NCBI GenBank assembly: GCA_902727915.1
Contig: CACVAU010000058.1
Coordinates: forward strand, 1-64,000
DNA from: an uncultured Sulfurovum sp.
GTDB lineage: Bacteria; Campylobacterota; Campylobacteria; Campylobacterales; Sulfurovaceae
Length of the DNA: 64,000 nt
Direction of reading: 5' to 3'
Part shown: positions 1 to 7,748 of the stretch, in pieces
Numbering within the stretch: position 1 is the stretch's first letter
Layout: each line of letters begins with the position of its first letter
Position numbers and translations under genes: made by a program
Notes under the pieces: model-generated
What the model saw: only the letters and a program-made list of their open reading frames with translations
Database searches by the model: none
Told to the model about the DNA's origin: nothing

Positions 1-108
1 AAACAAGCTACCCAATCGAACTATGTACGTGAAGCAGACAAGATTAAAACGCTTATTGCCCCAACCATCATGGGTGATAAGTTTAAAATGGTACACTTTA
101 AAAAATAG
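1..108 (+). CDS. C-terminal end of an unidentified protein (partial)
   Basis: Frame 1 is open from the window edge to a TAG at 106-108, giving about 35 residues rich in lysine. The cation transporter start follows 13 bases later, so the two may be co-transcribed. Too little is visible to name the family. Open frame length alone is weak evidence; it is listed because no other gene explains these bases. Confidence 0.45.
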   Translation, partial: KQATQSNYVREADKIKTLIAPTIMGDKFKMVHFKK

Positions 109-121
109 TATAGGAGTAGGG

Positions 122-1036
122 ATGTCACCAGAAAAAAGAGCCACTATTATTGCTTCCATTGTAGCAACTTGTTTAACACTACTTAAATTTATCATTGGTA
201 TTGCTTCAGGTTCAGTAGCTGTTTTAGCATCAGCTATTGACTCATTACTTGACACACTTATTTCTATCTTTAACTTTTTTGCCATTAAAAAGTCTGAAGA
301 GAAAGCAACCAAAGAGTTTCAATATGGAAAGGGAAAAGTACAAGCCATTGCAGCTGTTATTGAAGGAACCATTATTACGCTTTCTGGACTGTATATTATG
401 TATGAAGCTGTTCAAAAAGCCATTCATGGAAATGAAACTACACTGTTAACTCCTGCTATTGTGGTAATGCTTATCTCTATTGTGGTTACTTTTGCTTTGG
501 TTCGTTACTTATTAGCTGTGGCTAAAAAAACAGATAACTTAGTTATAAAGTCAGATGCTTTACATTATCAAACTGACCTTTGGGCAAATTCAGCTGTTTT
601 GTTAGCTTTAGCCATTGTTTATTTTACAGGTTTAGAAATAGTAGATGCTATTTTTGGTTTTGCCATTGGTATTTACATTATTTATTCTGCTTATGAGATT
701 ATTGTTGAAGGTATTGAGATACTGCTTGATAAGGCATTGGATGATGAAATTATTGCTAAGATTCATCATATTTTAGAGGCAGAAGAAGAAGTTACTTCTT
801 ATCATTGGTTGAAAACACGAACGGACGGTTCTACTAACTTTGTAGAGTTTCATTTGGTTTTTTACCCTAAGATGTACTTGATAGATGCTCATAGAATTTC
901 AGACAGTGTTGAAGAAAAAATTAGAGCATTAGATTGTAAAAAAAGCTGGTTAATCATTCCTCATTATGACCCTTATAATGATGTATTTACCAATGATGAA
1001 TATGAACAGGCTAGTAAAAGTGTATGCAAAGATTAA
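122..1036 (+). CDS. Cation diffusion facilitator family transporter (FieF/YiiP-like)
   Basis: 304-residue inner-membrane divalent metal/proton antiporter of the CDF family, exporting metals such as zinc or iron. The ATG at 122 is preferred over the longer open frame from 23 because it has a GGAG stretch upstream and matches the usual family N-terminus. Hydrophobic helices fill the first two thirds. The metal site is visible as D40-x3-D44 in the second helix region and H-x3-D in the segment containing ALHYQTD; the last ~90 residues form the cytoplasmic domain. The 3' end overlaps the hemD start by 13 bases, which suggests translational coupling. The transported metal cannot be read from sequence. 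Confidence 0.9.
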   Translation: MSPEKRATIIASIVATCLTLLKFIIGIASGSVAVLASAIDSLLDTLISIFNFFAIKKSEEKATKEFQYGKGKVQAIAAVIEGTIITLSGLYIMYEAVQKAIHGNETTLLTPAIVVMLISIVVTFALVRYLLAVAKKTDNLVIKSDALHYQTDLWANSAVLLALAIVYFTGLEIVDAIFGFAIGIYIIYSAYEIIVEGIEILLDKALDDEIIAKIHHILEAEEEVTSYHWLKTRTDGSTNFVEFHLVFYPKMYLIDAHRISDSVEEKIRALDCKKSWLIIPHYDPYNDVFTNDEYEQASKSVCKD

Positions 1037-1686
1037 TTTATCTACTCTCTCCATTAAATAGAGAGGAAACACTTCCTCTTCCTATGATTTCTTTTGCTTT
1101 AAGTACAGAATTTATTGACTTTTCTGCTTGTGATATCGTGATGTTTACCTCCAAACAAGCTGTTGTTTCAGCTAATGAAATAGATGCTTCGTGGAAAAAT
1201 TATCCTTGTATTGCTATTGGGGTTGCAACTAAAAAGAAGATAGAGAGCTTAGGAGGAAAAGTGATTTATGCTCCAAAAGATTTTTATGCAGAAACATTGA
1301 ATCATGAGATTGTAGAAAAATTTTCTGATAAGAAGTTACTTTATTTACGACCTAAAGAAGTTTCATTTGACAGTAAAGCATATTTAGCAAAACATGAAAT
1401 TTTTCTATCGGAAAAAATTCTTTATGAAACTTCATGCCTACCGTATTCTAAAGACAAGAAACCCAAAAAGAATGCCATTATTATTTTTACGTCTCCTTCT
1501 ACGATTAAATGTTTTTTTAAAAGTTTTCAATGGGATAAGAGTTATGTTGCTGTTATTATTGGTCTCTCAACAAAGAAACACTTACCAAAATATTGTTCCT
1601 ATAGGATAGCTGATGAACCTACTATAGATGCTTGTATAGCAAAGGCATTACATTTTAAAGATGAAGATGATTTATTGTCAAATTAA
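1024..1686 (+). CDS. hemD: Uroporphyrinogen-III synthase
   Basis: 220 residues, close to the 220-250 typical of HemD, which closes hydroxymethylbilane into uroporphyrinogen III in cytosolic tetrapyrrole synthesis. Recognition rests on the overall pattern: N-terminal MQRLIYLLSP, the early segment IVMFTSKQAV with the family's T-S position, and the second-domain segment IIFTSPSTIK. HemD sequences are poorly conserved, so this is a family-pattern call. The start lies inside the end of the cation transporter gene. No other haem gene is adjacent. A 6S-like RNA follows on the same strand. Confidence 0.85.
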   Translation: MQRLIYLLSPLNREETLPLPMISFALSTEFIDFSACDIVMFTSKQAVVSANEIDASWKNYPCIAIGVATKKKIESLGGKVIYAPKDFYAETLNHEIVEKFSDKKLLYLRPKEVSFDSKAYLAKHEIFLSEKILYETSCLPYSKDKKPKKNAIIIFTSPSTIKCFFKSFQWDKSYVAVIIGLSTKKHLPKYCSYRIADEPTIDACIAKALHFKDEDDLLSN

Positions 1687-1742
1687 GGATGATTTTTTAA
1701 TTAAAAAAGTTAAAAAATAGTGACATTTTGTAAGTTTTTTGC

Positions 1743-1748
1743 TATACT
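1743..1748 (+). promoter_or_regulatory. -10 box of the 6S-like RNA
   Basis: TATACT sits after a T-rich run, as in many Campylobacterota housekeeping promoters that lack a strong -35. It places transcription start near 1755, just ahead of the structured RNA region. Confidence 0.5.
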
Positions 1749-1755
1749 ACTTTTA

Positions 1756-1984
1756 ACCTGAATAGTTCGACTACTGTTATTTGTGGTCCAACATTATCTA
1801 TTGTGGGACATGTAGTTCACTGGTGTGTGGGTGTCTTCGCTTGAGCTTAGCTTAGTCTAGCAAGAAGATGCCCCCTAAAGGTGACTCTCTCCTACACCGT
1901 TGGCTTTTTAGGGCCGGCTTCTATGCAGAACGGCTGTTCGGGATCTATAGACTGTTTGTATTTTTATAAACTGTCTATTTTTTA
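1756..1984 (+). ncRNA. ssrS: 6S-like RNA (purD-upstream RNA), with terminator
   Basis: The 511-base gap between hemD and purD holds a G+C-richer, non-coding stretch with its own -10 box and terminator. A local hairpin forms from GTCCAACA and TGTGGGAC (one mismatch), and GAAC-GGCT-GTTC forms another near the 3' end; the rest can fold into a long rod. From established knowledge, the 6S RNA of epsilonproteobacteria lies directly upstream of purD (the same RNA was first described as the purD motif); it binds the sigma-70 RNA polymerase holoenzyme. Length (about 190 nt before the terminator), position and isolation fit. It lacks the signatures of tmRNA, RNase P RNA or SRP RNA. Exact ends are inferred. 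Confidence 0.6.
1948..1984 (+). terminator. Rho-independent terminator of the 6S-like RNA
   Basis: Arms TAGACTGTTT and AAACTGTCTA pair with a single T-T mismatch around a short T-rich loop, followed by a run of T. It ends the 6S-like transcript before the REP-like hairpins. Confidence 0.65.
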
Positions 1985-2052
1985 TCTTTAAAATATCCTC
2001 TTTTATATTCTATTTCTTCTTGTTTTTTAATCTTTTATTTTCTGATATTTAT

Positions 2053-2073
2053 GTTGGCTGAAGCCAACCCTAC
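2053..2073 (-). repeat. REP-like hairpin with CTAC/GTAG foot
   Basis: On the minus strand a GTAG foot is followed by GTTGGC-TTCA-GCCAAC, a perfect 6-bp stem with a 4-base loop. A GTAG tetranucleotide at the foot of a palindrome is the known hallmark of REP elements mobilised by RAYT (Y1-type) transposases. It pairs in opposite orientation with the hairpin at 2105-2125. Confidence 0.55.
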
Positions 2074-2104
2074 AGCTTTTAAGTTCGCTTAATATTTGTA
2101 ATTT

Positions 2105-2125
2105 TTAGGGTCGGCTTTGGCCGAC
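2105..2125 (+). repeat. REP-like hairpin with TTAG foot
   Basis: A TTAG foot is followed by GTCGGC-TTTG-GCCGAC, a perfect 6-bp stem. It is inverted relative to the hairpin at 2053-2073, making a BIME-like pair between the 6S-like RNA terminator and the purD promoter. Confidence 0.5.
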
Positions 2126-2160
2126 GCAATTCCTATATTAGAAGCTAATAATCATTAGTG

Positions 2161-2166
2161 TATAAT
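2161..2166 (+). promoter_or_regulatory. purD promoter -10 box
   Basis: Consensus TATAAT 32 bases ahead of the purD start; it makes purD transcription independent of the 6S-like RNA. Confidence 0.6.
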
Positions 2167-2197
2167 GCCGTTAATATTTTATTGTGGAGAACTGTAA

Positions 2198-3475
2198 GTG
2201 AATGTATTAATAATTGGTGCTGGTGGACGTGAATATTCTATTGGAATGGCACTTCAAAAAGATGAAAAAGTAGATGGTTTATATTTTGCTCCAGGTAATG
2301 GTGCGACAGATGAATTGGGAACAAATTTAGACATTTCTGACTTTAATGCATTGGCTGATTTTTGTGAAGCCAATAATGTAGAGCTTACTATTGTAGGACC
2401 AGAAGCACCTTTAGTGGCTGGAATTGTTGATGTATTTGAAGGGAGAGGATTAAATATCTTTGGTCCTTCTGCACAAGCTGCACAACTTGAAGGTTCTAAA
2501 ATTTTTATGAAAAACTTTTTAGCACGTCATAATGTGCCTACAGCAAAATATATTGAAACAGACTCTTTAGAAGAAGCGTATAAGTTCATTATGTCACTTG
2601 AAGCACCCATTGTGGTAAAAGCAGATGGTCTTTGTGGTGGTAAAGGGGTAATCATTGCTCAGAATCATAATGAAGCGAAAAAAGCAGCTGGGGAAATGCT
2701 TTCTGGGAATTCATTTGGGGATGCTGGAACATCGATTGTGGTTGAAGAGTTTTTAGATGGTTATGAACTTTCTGTGTTCGCACTTTGTGATGGTGAAGAC
2801 TATGTAGTACTTCCTGCTGCACAAGATCATAAAAGATTACATAATAATGATGAAGGTCCAAACACTGGTGGTATGGGTGCATATGCTCCAACACCTTTGG
2901 TAAATGATGAGATTTACAAAAAACTAGATGAGCGTGTCATTGTTCCTACCTTAGAAGGAATGAAAGCTGAAGGTATGCCATTTAAAGGAGTACTTTTCAT
3001 TGGGGTTATGGTCGTAAATGGTGAGCCAATTATCTTAGAATACAATGTGCGTTTTGGTGACCCTGAGTGTGAAGAGCTTATGCCTCTTATTAAATCTTCT
3101 GTTTTAGACTTGTTCTATAAAGGGGCAACCAATGACCTTAAAAATTTAGAAATAGAGTTCCATGATAAATTTGCTGTAGGGGTTGTTATGGCATCAAGAG
3201 ATTACCCTTATAAATCTTCAGTACCTGCTGAAATTATAGTAGATGAGATAGTGCATGATGAAATTTTTGCTGAACATGCTCATATTTCTTATGCTGGTGT
3301 TTCTCGTGGAGAAGGTGGGGAGCTTTTAGCAACAGGTGGTCGTGTGCTTGTTTGTGTTGGTATGGGTGATACCATTGCTGAAGCACAAAAACGTGCTTAT
3401 ATGTTAGTTGGACAAATTCATTTTGCTGGAAAACAATGCCGTACGGATATTGCGTATCAGGTATTAAATAAATAA
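2198..3475 (+). CDS. purD: Phosphoribosylamine-glycine ligase
   Basis: 425-residue cytosolic ATP-grasp enzyme that joins glycine to 5-phosphoribosylamine in purine synthesis; length is typical. The N-terminal domain opens with MNVLIIGAGGREYSIG, the glycine/phosphate-binding loop. The ATP-grasp core includes VVKADGLCGGKGV, NTGGMGAYAP and the metal-binding RFGDPECE. Translation starts at GTG (2198-2200) with a GGAGA ribosome site a few bases upstream; no in-frame ATG nearby fits the family start. lptD follows after 31 bases, so purD may head the lptD-mlaD-PRTase-pnp run. Confidence 0.97.
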   Translation: MNVLIIGAGGREYSIGMALQKDEKVDGLYFAPGNGATDELGTNLDISDFNALADFCEANNVELTIVGPEAPLVAGIVDVFEGRGLNIFGPSAQAAQLEGSKIFMKNFLARHNVPTAKYIETDSLEEAYKFIMSLEAPIVVKADGLCGGKGVIIAQNHNEAKKAAGEMLSGNSFGDAGTSIVVEEFLDGYELSVFALCDGEDYVVLPAAQDHKRLHNNDEGPNTGGMGAYAPTPLVNDEIYKKLDERVIVPTLEGMKAEGMPFKGVLFIGVMVVNGEPIILEYNVRFGDPECEELMPLIKSSVLDLFYKGATNDLKNLEIEFHDKFAVGVVMASRDYPYKSSVPAEIIVDEIVHDEIFAEHAHISYAGVSRGEGGELLATGGRVLVCVGMGDTIAEAQKRAYMLVGQIHFAGKQCRTDIAYQVLNK

Positions 3476-3506
3476 AATATTATTTTTTAGAAATATTTGG
3501 AGATAA

Positions 3507-5582
3507 ATGCGTAGCTTTTTCACGATAAGTTTTTTGTTGAGTAGTATGTTATGGGCTAAAGAAACAATAGAAGTATTTTCTTCTGAAGTTTCATCAACAA
3601 AAGACTTTTTTGAAGCTAAAGGTGATGTTGTTTTACTTTATGATGGTGCATTGTTAAAGTCGAGTAGGGCGACATATGATAAAAATACTTCAAGACTTTT
3701 ACTTTTTGGTGGGGTGGAAATGATTCGAGAAGATGAAACAAAAGTTTCATCTGAACGATTGGAAATTAATACAGAGACCAAAGCTGTAAATTTTAAATCA
3801 TTACTGTTAACCACAGAAGAAGATTTATGGATATCGGCAAAAGAAGCAGTGAAGGAAAAAGAAAACTATAAAGTTTTTAACTCCAAGCTCTCTTCTTGTG
3901 ATAAAAGTAATCCTGATTGGGTGATAGAGTTTTCAGAAGCAAATTATAGAAAAGATAGAGAGTTTATGTCACTTTCTGAAGCCAAACTTTCTTTTTATGA
4001 TACACCTATTTTTTATTTTCCTTATATTGCTTTTCCGACAATAAATGAAAGAACAACAGGTCTTTTATTTCCCCAGTTTCGACTTTCAGATGTAGAAGGG
4101 CTTGTTTATGAACAGCCTATTTTTTATGCGCCTGTTACAAATTTTGATATGGAATTTAATCCACAAGTACGGACACATAGAGGGTTTGGAACACATGTAA
4201 GCACACGCTTTGTGGATTCAAATCATTCTCAAGGAACATTTAGAACAGGATACTTTAGAAATACTAATAGCTTTGCTAATCAAAATAGTTTGGATAGAGA
4301 GCATTATGGTTTTGAGTTTCTTTATGAGTCGAATGATATTTTACCAAAGTCTAAATTATTAGATAAATATCACAGTGGATTGTATGTGAATGCTACTTAT
4401 TTAAATGGTTTAGAGTATTTGAATTTACAAAAAGAGACAGCATCTTCTTTAATTTCTTCTAATTTAATTGAGTCTCGTCTTAATGCTTTTGCTTATGACG
4501 ATAATGATTATTTTGGGCTTTATGGCAAATATTATATTGACATTTCTAAGGCAGATAATAAAGAAACCATACAACAGTTACCAACTTTACATTATCATCG
4601 TTTTATGAACTATCTTTTTTCAGATAAGCTTTTTTATACTTTTGATGCCAGAGTACATAATTATACACGTGTTAAGGGTTCAAGGGCACATCAAGCTGAA
4701 TTTGATTTACCCATCACATATTATGACTCTTTTTTTAATGACTATTTAGATTTAACACTTTCTGAAAACCTTTATTTATCTAAAGTATTTTTTTCAAACT
4801 TAAATCAGCCCAGTGACAACTATCGTTATTATCGAAACTATCATAAGTTAGAACTTTCTTCAGATTTATTAAAAGCTTATGGTGACAATATTCATACTTT
4901 ACGTCCTTCTTTTATTTATGTTAAACCAAGTTTTGAAAAAGAAAACCCTGTGAAGTATGCTGATCTAAATGAGGAGCAACAAGCACTTTTTGTTACCCAA
5001 ACTGAAAAAGAAAATATTTCAGTAGGACTTAGTCAATATTATTATGATAAGAGCTTAGAGATGAACTTGTTTCATCGTGTTGCTTTAGTACGATTCCCTC
5101 AAGAAAACCTGAGTAAAGGAGATGTTAATAATGAACTTGGTTATAGTAAAGAACATTTAAATTTATATTCAAATTTGTTCTATTCTCTGGACAGAAGTAT
5201 GCTCCGTTCTTTAACTTCATCCCTTAGTTATAATCAGAGCAACTATGATATAATGCTGACACATTTTTATAACAATAACTTTTCTGTGAACAGTGAAAAA
5301 ACAAATTTTATCAATACAGAACTTGTGCATAATTATAACAAGCATAATCAATGGTTTACAGCTGCTGATTATGATTTATCTCAAAAATTTAATCACCAAT
5401 GGCAGGTTGGTTGGAGACATCAACAAAAATGTTGGGCTGCATCCATCAGTATTGGACAAGAACAAATTCCTAATGTGGATAGTTCATTTAAAAATAATAT
5501 GCTTTATTTTGAATTGAATTTAAATCCTTTAGGTGGCATTTCACAAAGTGTCGAACAAGAATTTTCTTCGCAAGGTAGATAG
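3507..5582 (+). CDS. lptD: LPS-assembly protein LptD (OstA)
   Basis: 691-residue outer-membrane barrel that, with LptE, inserts lipopolysaccharide into the outer leaflet. A signal peptide (MRSFFTISFLLSSMLWAKE) is followed by an OstA/LptA-like jellyroll to about residue 190 (repeated beta pattern KGDVVLLYDGALLKS) and then a long C-terminal segment of alternating aromatic/polar strands typical of the LptD barrel, including FPYIAFPTINERTTGLLFPQ. Shorter than the E. coli protein (784) but normal for this lineage. The next gene starts one base after its stop, linking two envelope-lipid functions. Confidence 0.92.
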   Translation: MRSFFTISFLLSSMLWAKETIEVFSSEVSSTKDFFEAKGDVVLLYDGALLKSSRATYDKNTSRLLLFGGVEMIREDETKVSSERLEINTETKAVNFKSLLLTTEEDLWISAKEAVKEKENYKVFNSKLSSCDKSNPDWVIEFSEANYRKDREFMSLSEAKLSFYDTPIFYFPYIAFPTINERTTGLLFPQFRLSDVEGLVYEQPIFYAPVTNFDMEFNPQVRTHRGFGTHVSTRFVDSNHSQGTFRTGYFRNTNSFANQNSLDREHYGFEFLYESNDILPKSKLLDKYHSGLYVNATYLNGLEYLNLQKETASSLISSNLIESRLNAFAYDDNDYFGLYGKYYIDISKADNKETIQQLPTLHYHRFMNYLFSDKLFYTFDARVHNYTRVKGSRAHQAEFDLPITYYDSFFNDYLDLTLSENLYLSKVFFSNLNQPSDNYRYYRNYHKLELSSDLLKAYGDNIHTLRPSFIYVKPSFEKENPVKYADLNEEQQALFVTQTEKENISVGLSQYYYDKSLEMNLFHRVALVRFPQENLSKGDVNNELGYSKEHLNLYSNLFYSLDRSMLRSLTSSLSYNQSNYDIMLTHFYNNNFSVNSEKTNFINTELVHNYNKHNQWFTAADYDLSQKFNHQWQVGWRHQQKCWAASISIGQEQIPNVDSSFKNNMLYFELNLNPLGGISQSVEQEFSSQGR

Positions 5583-7070
5583 ATGAAAACAGAAGCTAAA
5601 GTTGGTCTTTTTATTACAGTATCATTGTTTTTTTTACTTGCTCTATTGTCCCAATTAAATAGTTTTGATAATTTATTTAAAAAATCTTATAAAATTTTAG
5701 CACAAATAGAGGATGGTTCTGGACTGAAAGAGAAAGCTAAGGTCAAGTTAAAAGGTGTGGATATAGGTTATGTCGATAAAGTAACCTTAGTCAATAATGA
5801 AGTTCAAACACATTTAATGATAAATGAAGGCATTCAAATTCCCAATGACTCTGTCATTACCATTTCTCAGGACTCTTTATTGGGAGGAAAATTTTTAGAC
5901 ATTAACCCTGGAGATTCTTCAATTTCTTTAATTCCCAATCAGTTGTTGAGTAAAGAAGAAAAGGTTTCTTCTATTGCCGATGCTTCTACCTCAGCTGATG
6001 CAGCATTTAAAGAGATTACTCTTTTGGTTAAAGATGTTAGAGACATTTTTAATTCAGGTGGTAAAGAGGATATACAGGGAACACTTTCTGATCTAAAAGA
6101 ATTCTCTTCCCTCTTGGCCTCTATTTCAAGAGAAGAGAATCAAACGATTCATGATATTATTAATAATGCTAATTTATCGTTGGTTAATGCAAATGAAACG
6201 ATTTCTAAATTTGCGAATATGAGTGATGAAATTACCAAAACTTCACAAGAGTTTCAAAAAACAGGTCAAAGTATTAATAAAGATTTACCAAAAATAATGG
6301 CACGTATTTCTGAGATTACTAAGTATTTAAATTCTGTAAGTGCAACACTTGATGCTAAGTTACCTACAGCAATGGATAAGTTTGTACGTTTAGAAGATAA
6401 TTTAAATAAAACCATTGAAAACAATGATAGCTCATTAAATAAAGCTTTAACCTCTGTTGACAGTTTTTTTACAGAGGGTACAGAGACCATGGATAAAATT
6501 GATAAATATTTAGATGCAGCTATTCGTAGTGAGCTTCATTTGGAAATGCGTTCGGATGAAGTTTATGATGATGGTGGATACTCTAAAACACATTTAAACT
6601 TGACATTAAAACCTGATCCAACAAGATTTTATATGTTGGGGTTAACCTCAAAACCATCTTTTGAAGCAAACAGTAATTATGCTAGAGGTTATATAGGCAG
6701 TCAATTGCATGAAAGTGGTGATTTTTTATTTTCAGCTCAATATGGTAAACGTTATGATGATTTACTTTTTCGTATAGGGATTATAGACAGTCAAGGTGGT
6801 TTTGGGGTTGATTATTTTGCGTTAAATGATACGTTAAAACTAAGTGCTGAAGTAAATGACTTTAATGCTGTAAATGACATTAGGGGAACTAACCCTAATG
6901 TAACAGCAACCGTAAGATATCAGTTCTTTAAGCATATTAATGCTTATATTGCAGGTAATAACTTGATGAATTCAAGTGCCAACTCTGTTTCAGCTGGTTT
7001 AGGAATTAGTTTTGTGGATAATGATTTAAAAAATCTTTTAGGAACAGCAGCTTCAGCTGCAGGAAATTAA
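5583..7070 (+). CDS. MCE/MlaD-family lipid transport protein
   Basis: 495 residues with an N-terminal anchor (about residues 7-25), then one MCE domain (about 35-115; segments IEDGSGLKEKAKVKLKGVDIG and SQDSLLGGKFLDI). The middle (about 180-310) is helical and coiled-coil-like, as in tunnel-forming MCE proteins. The last ~170 residues contain beta-rich segments ending in GLGISFVDND, suggesting a C-terminal beta domain. MCE proteins bind phospholipids and shuttle them across the periplasm. No MlaE permease or MlaF ATPase is adjacent. It directly abuts lptD, consistent with shared outer-membrane lipid work. Confidence 0.88.
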   Translation: MKTEAKVGLFITVSLFFLLALLSQLNSFDNLFKKSYKILAQIEDGSGLKEKAKVKLKGVDIGYVDKVTLVNNEVQTHLMINEGIQIPNDSVITISQDSLLGGKFLDINPGDSSISLIPNQLLSKEEKVSSIADASTSADAAFKEITLLVKDVRDIFNSGGKEDIQGTLSDLKEFSSLLASISREENQTIHDIINNANLSLVNANETISKFANMSDEITKTSQEFQKTGQSINKDLPKIMARISEITKYLNSVSATLDAKLPTAMDKFVRLEDNLNKTIENNDSSLNKALTSVDSFFTEGTETMDKIDKYLDAAIRSELHLEMRSDEVYDDGGYSKTHLNLTLKPDPTRFYMLGLTSKPSFEANSNYARGYIGSQLHESGDFLFSAQYGKRYDDLLFRIGIIDSQGGFGVDYFALNDTLKLSAEVNDFNAVNDIRGTNPNVTATVRYQFFKHINAYIAGNNLMNSSANSVSAGLGISFVDNDLKNLLGTAASAAGN

Positions 7071-7748
7071 ATGAATACACAAAAGGCTACTTTTTTATTT
7101 AAAGATAGAAAAGAAGCCGTTAATAAATTAATTACTGAGCTACCCAGACATCTTTTTTCTTCAAACAATACAATTATTTTGGGTATTAGTGAAGGAGGTG
7201 TTTATTTTGCTAATGAACTGGCTAAAGAGTTAAATGTTGCGATGAATATTTTATTAACTGAACCGATTTATTCTTTAATAAATCCAGAACTTAGTATTGC
7301 CATTGTTGGTGAGACAGAAGAGGTAGTCATACATCAAGCCTTAGTTGATGCTTTTGATATTTCTAAAGATTATATTTATAATGAAGCACGTAGTAAATAC
7401 AGTAATGAAATTTTGGGATATATGAGAAAATATCGTAATGGAGAAGGATTAGAGAATTTAAATGATAAATATGTGATTTTAGCAGATGAGTGTGTAGAAA
7501 CAGGATTAACAATGATGGCAGCTGTTAAAACAGCCATCTCTTTGGGGGCCAAAAATATTTTCATAGCTGTACCAGTATTAGACAACGTTGTTTATGAAAA
7601 TATGGTCAAAATATGTGATAATATTTTTTGTCCACATAATATCGATGACTACATATCTATGGAATATTATTATGAGGAAATTGAACCTTTTAGTTTTGAA
7701 GAGATAGAAAAAATTATGAATAAAAATAAGATAGGAAAAAAGCATTAA
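7071..7748 (+). CDS. Phosphoribosyltransferase-like protein
   Basis: 225 residues with a type I phosphoribosyltransferase fold: an N-terminal segment IILGISEGGVYFANELAKEL and the PRPP-loop-like region VILADECVETGLTMMAAV, where DECVETGLT sits at the usual D-D/E-x-x-x-T-G-x-T site. The first acidic pair is D-E. The family includes erythromycin-esterase-linked and ComF/hypoxanthine-type members, so the substrate is not predictable. It starts directly after the MCE gene and its stop overlaps the pnp start by one base (TAATG), indicating translational coupling with RNA turnover. Confidence 0.8.
   Translation: MNTQKATFLFKDRKEAVNKLITELPRHLFSSNNTIILGISEGGVYFANELAKELNVAMNILLTEPIYSLINPELSIAIVGETEEVVIHQALVDAFDISKDYIYNEARSKYSNEILGYMRKYRNGEGLENLNDKYVILADECVETGLTMMAAVKTAISLGAKNIFIAVPVLDNVVYENMVKICDNIFCPHNIDDYISMEYYYEEIEPFSFEEIEKIMNKNKIGKKH

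Noticed and set aside
23..121. N-terminal extension of the cation transporter (33 codons)
   Set aside because: These codons lie over the end of another frame (1-108), and the ATG at 122 has a ribosome site and the usual family start.
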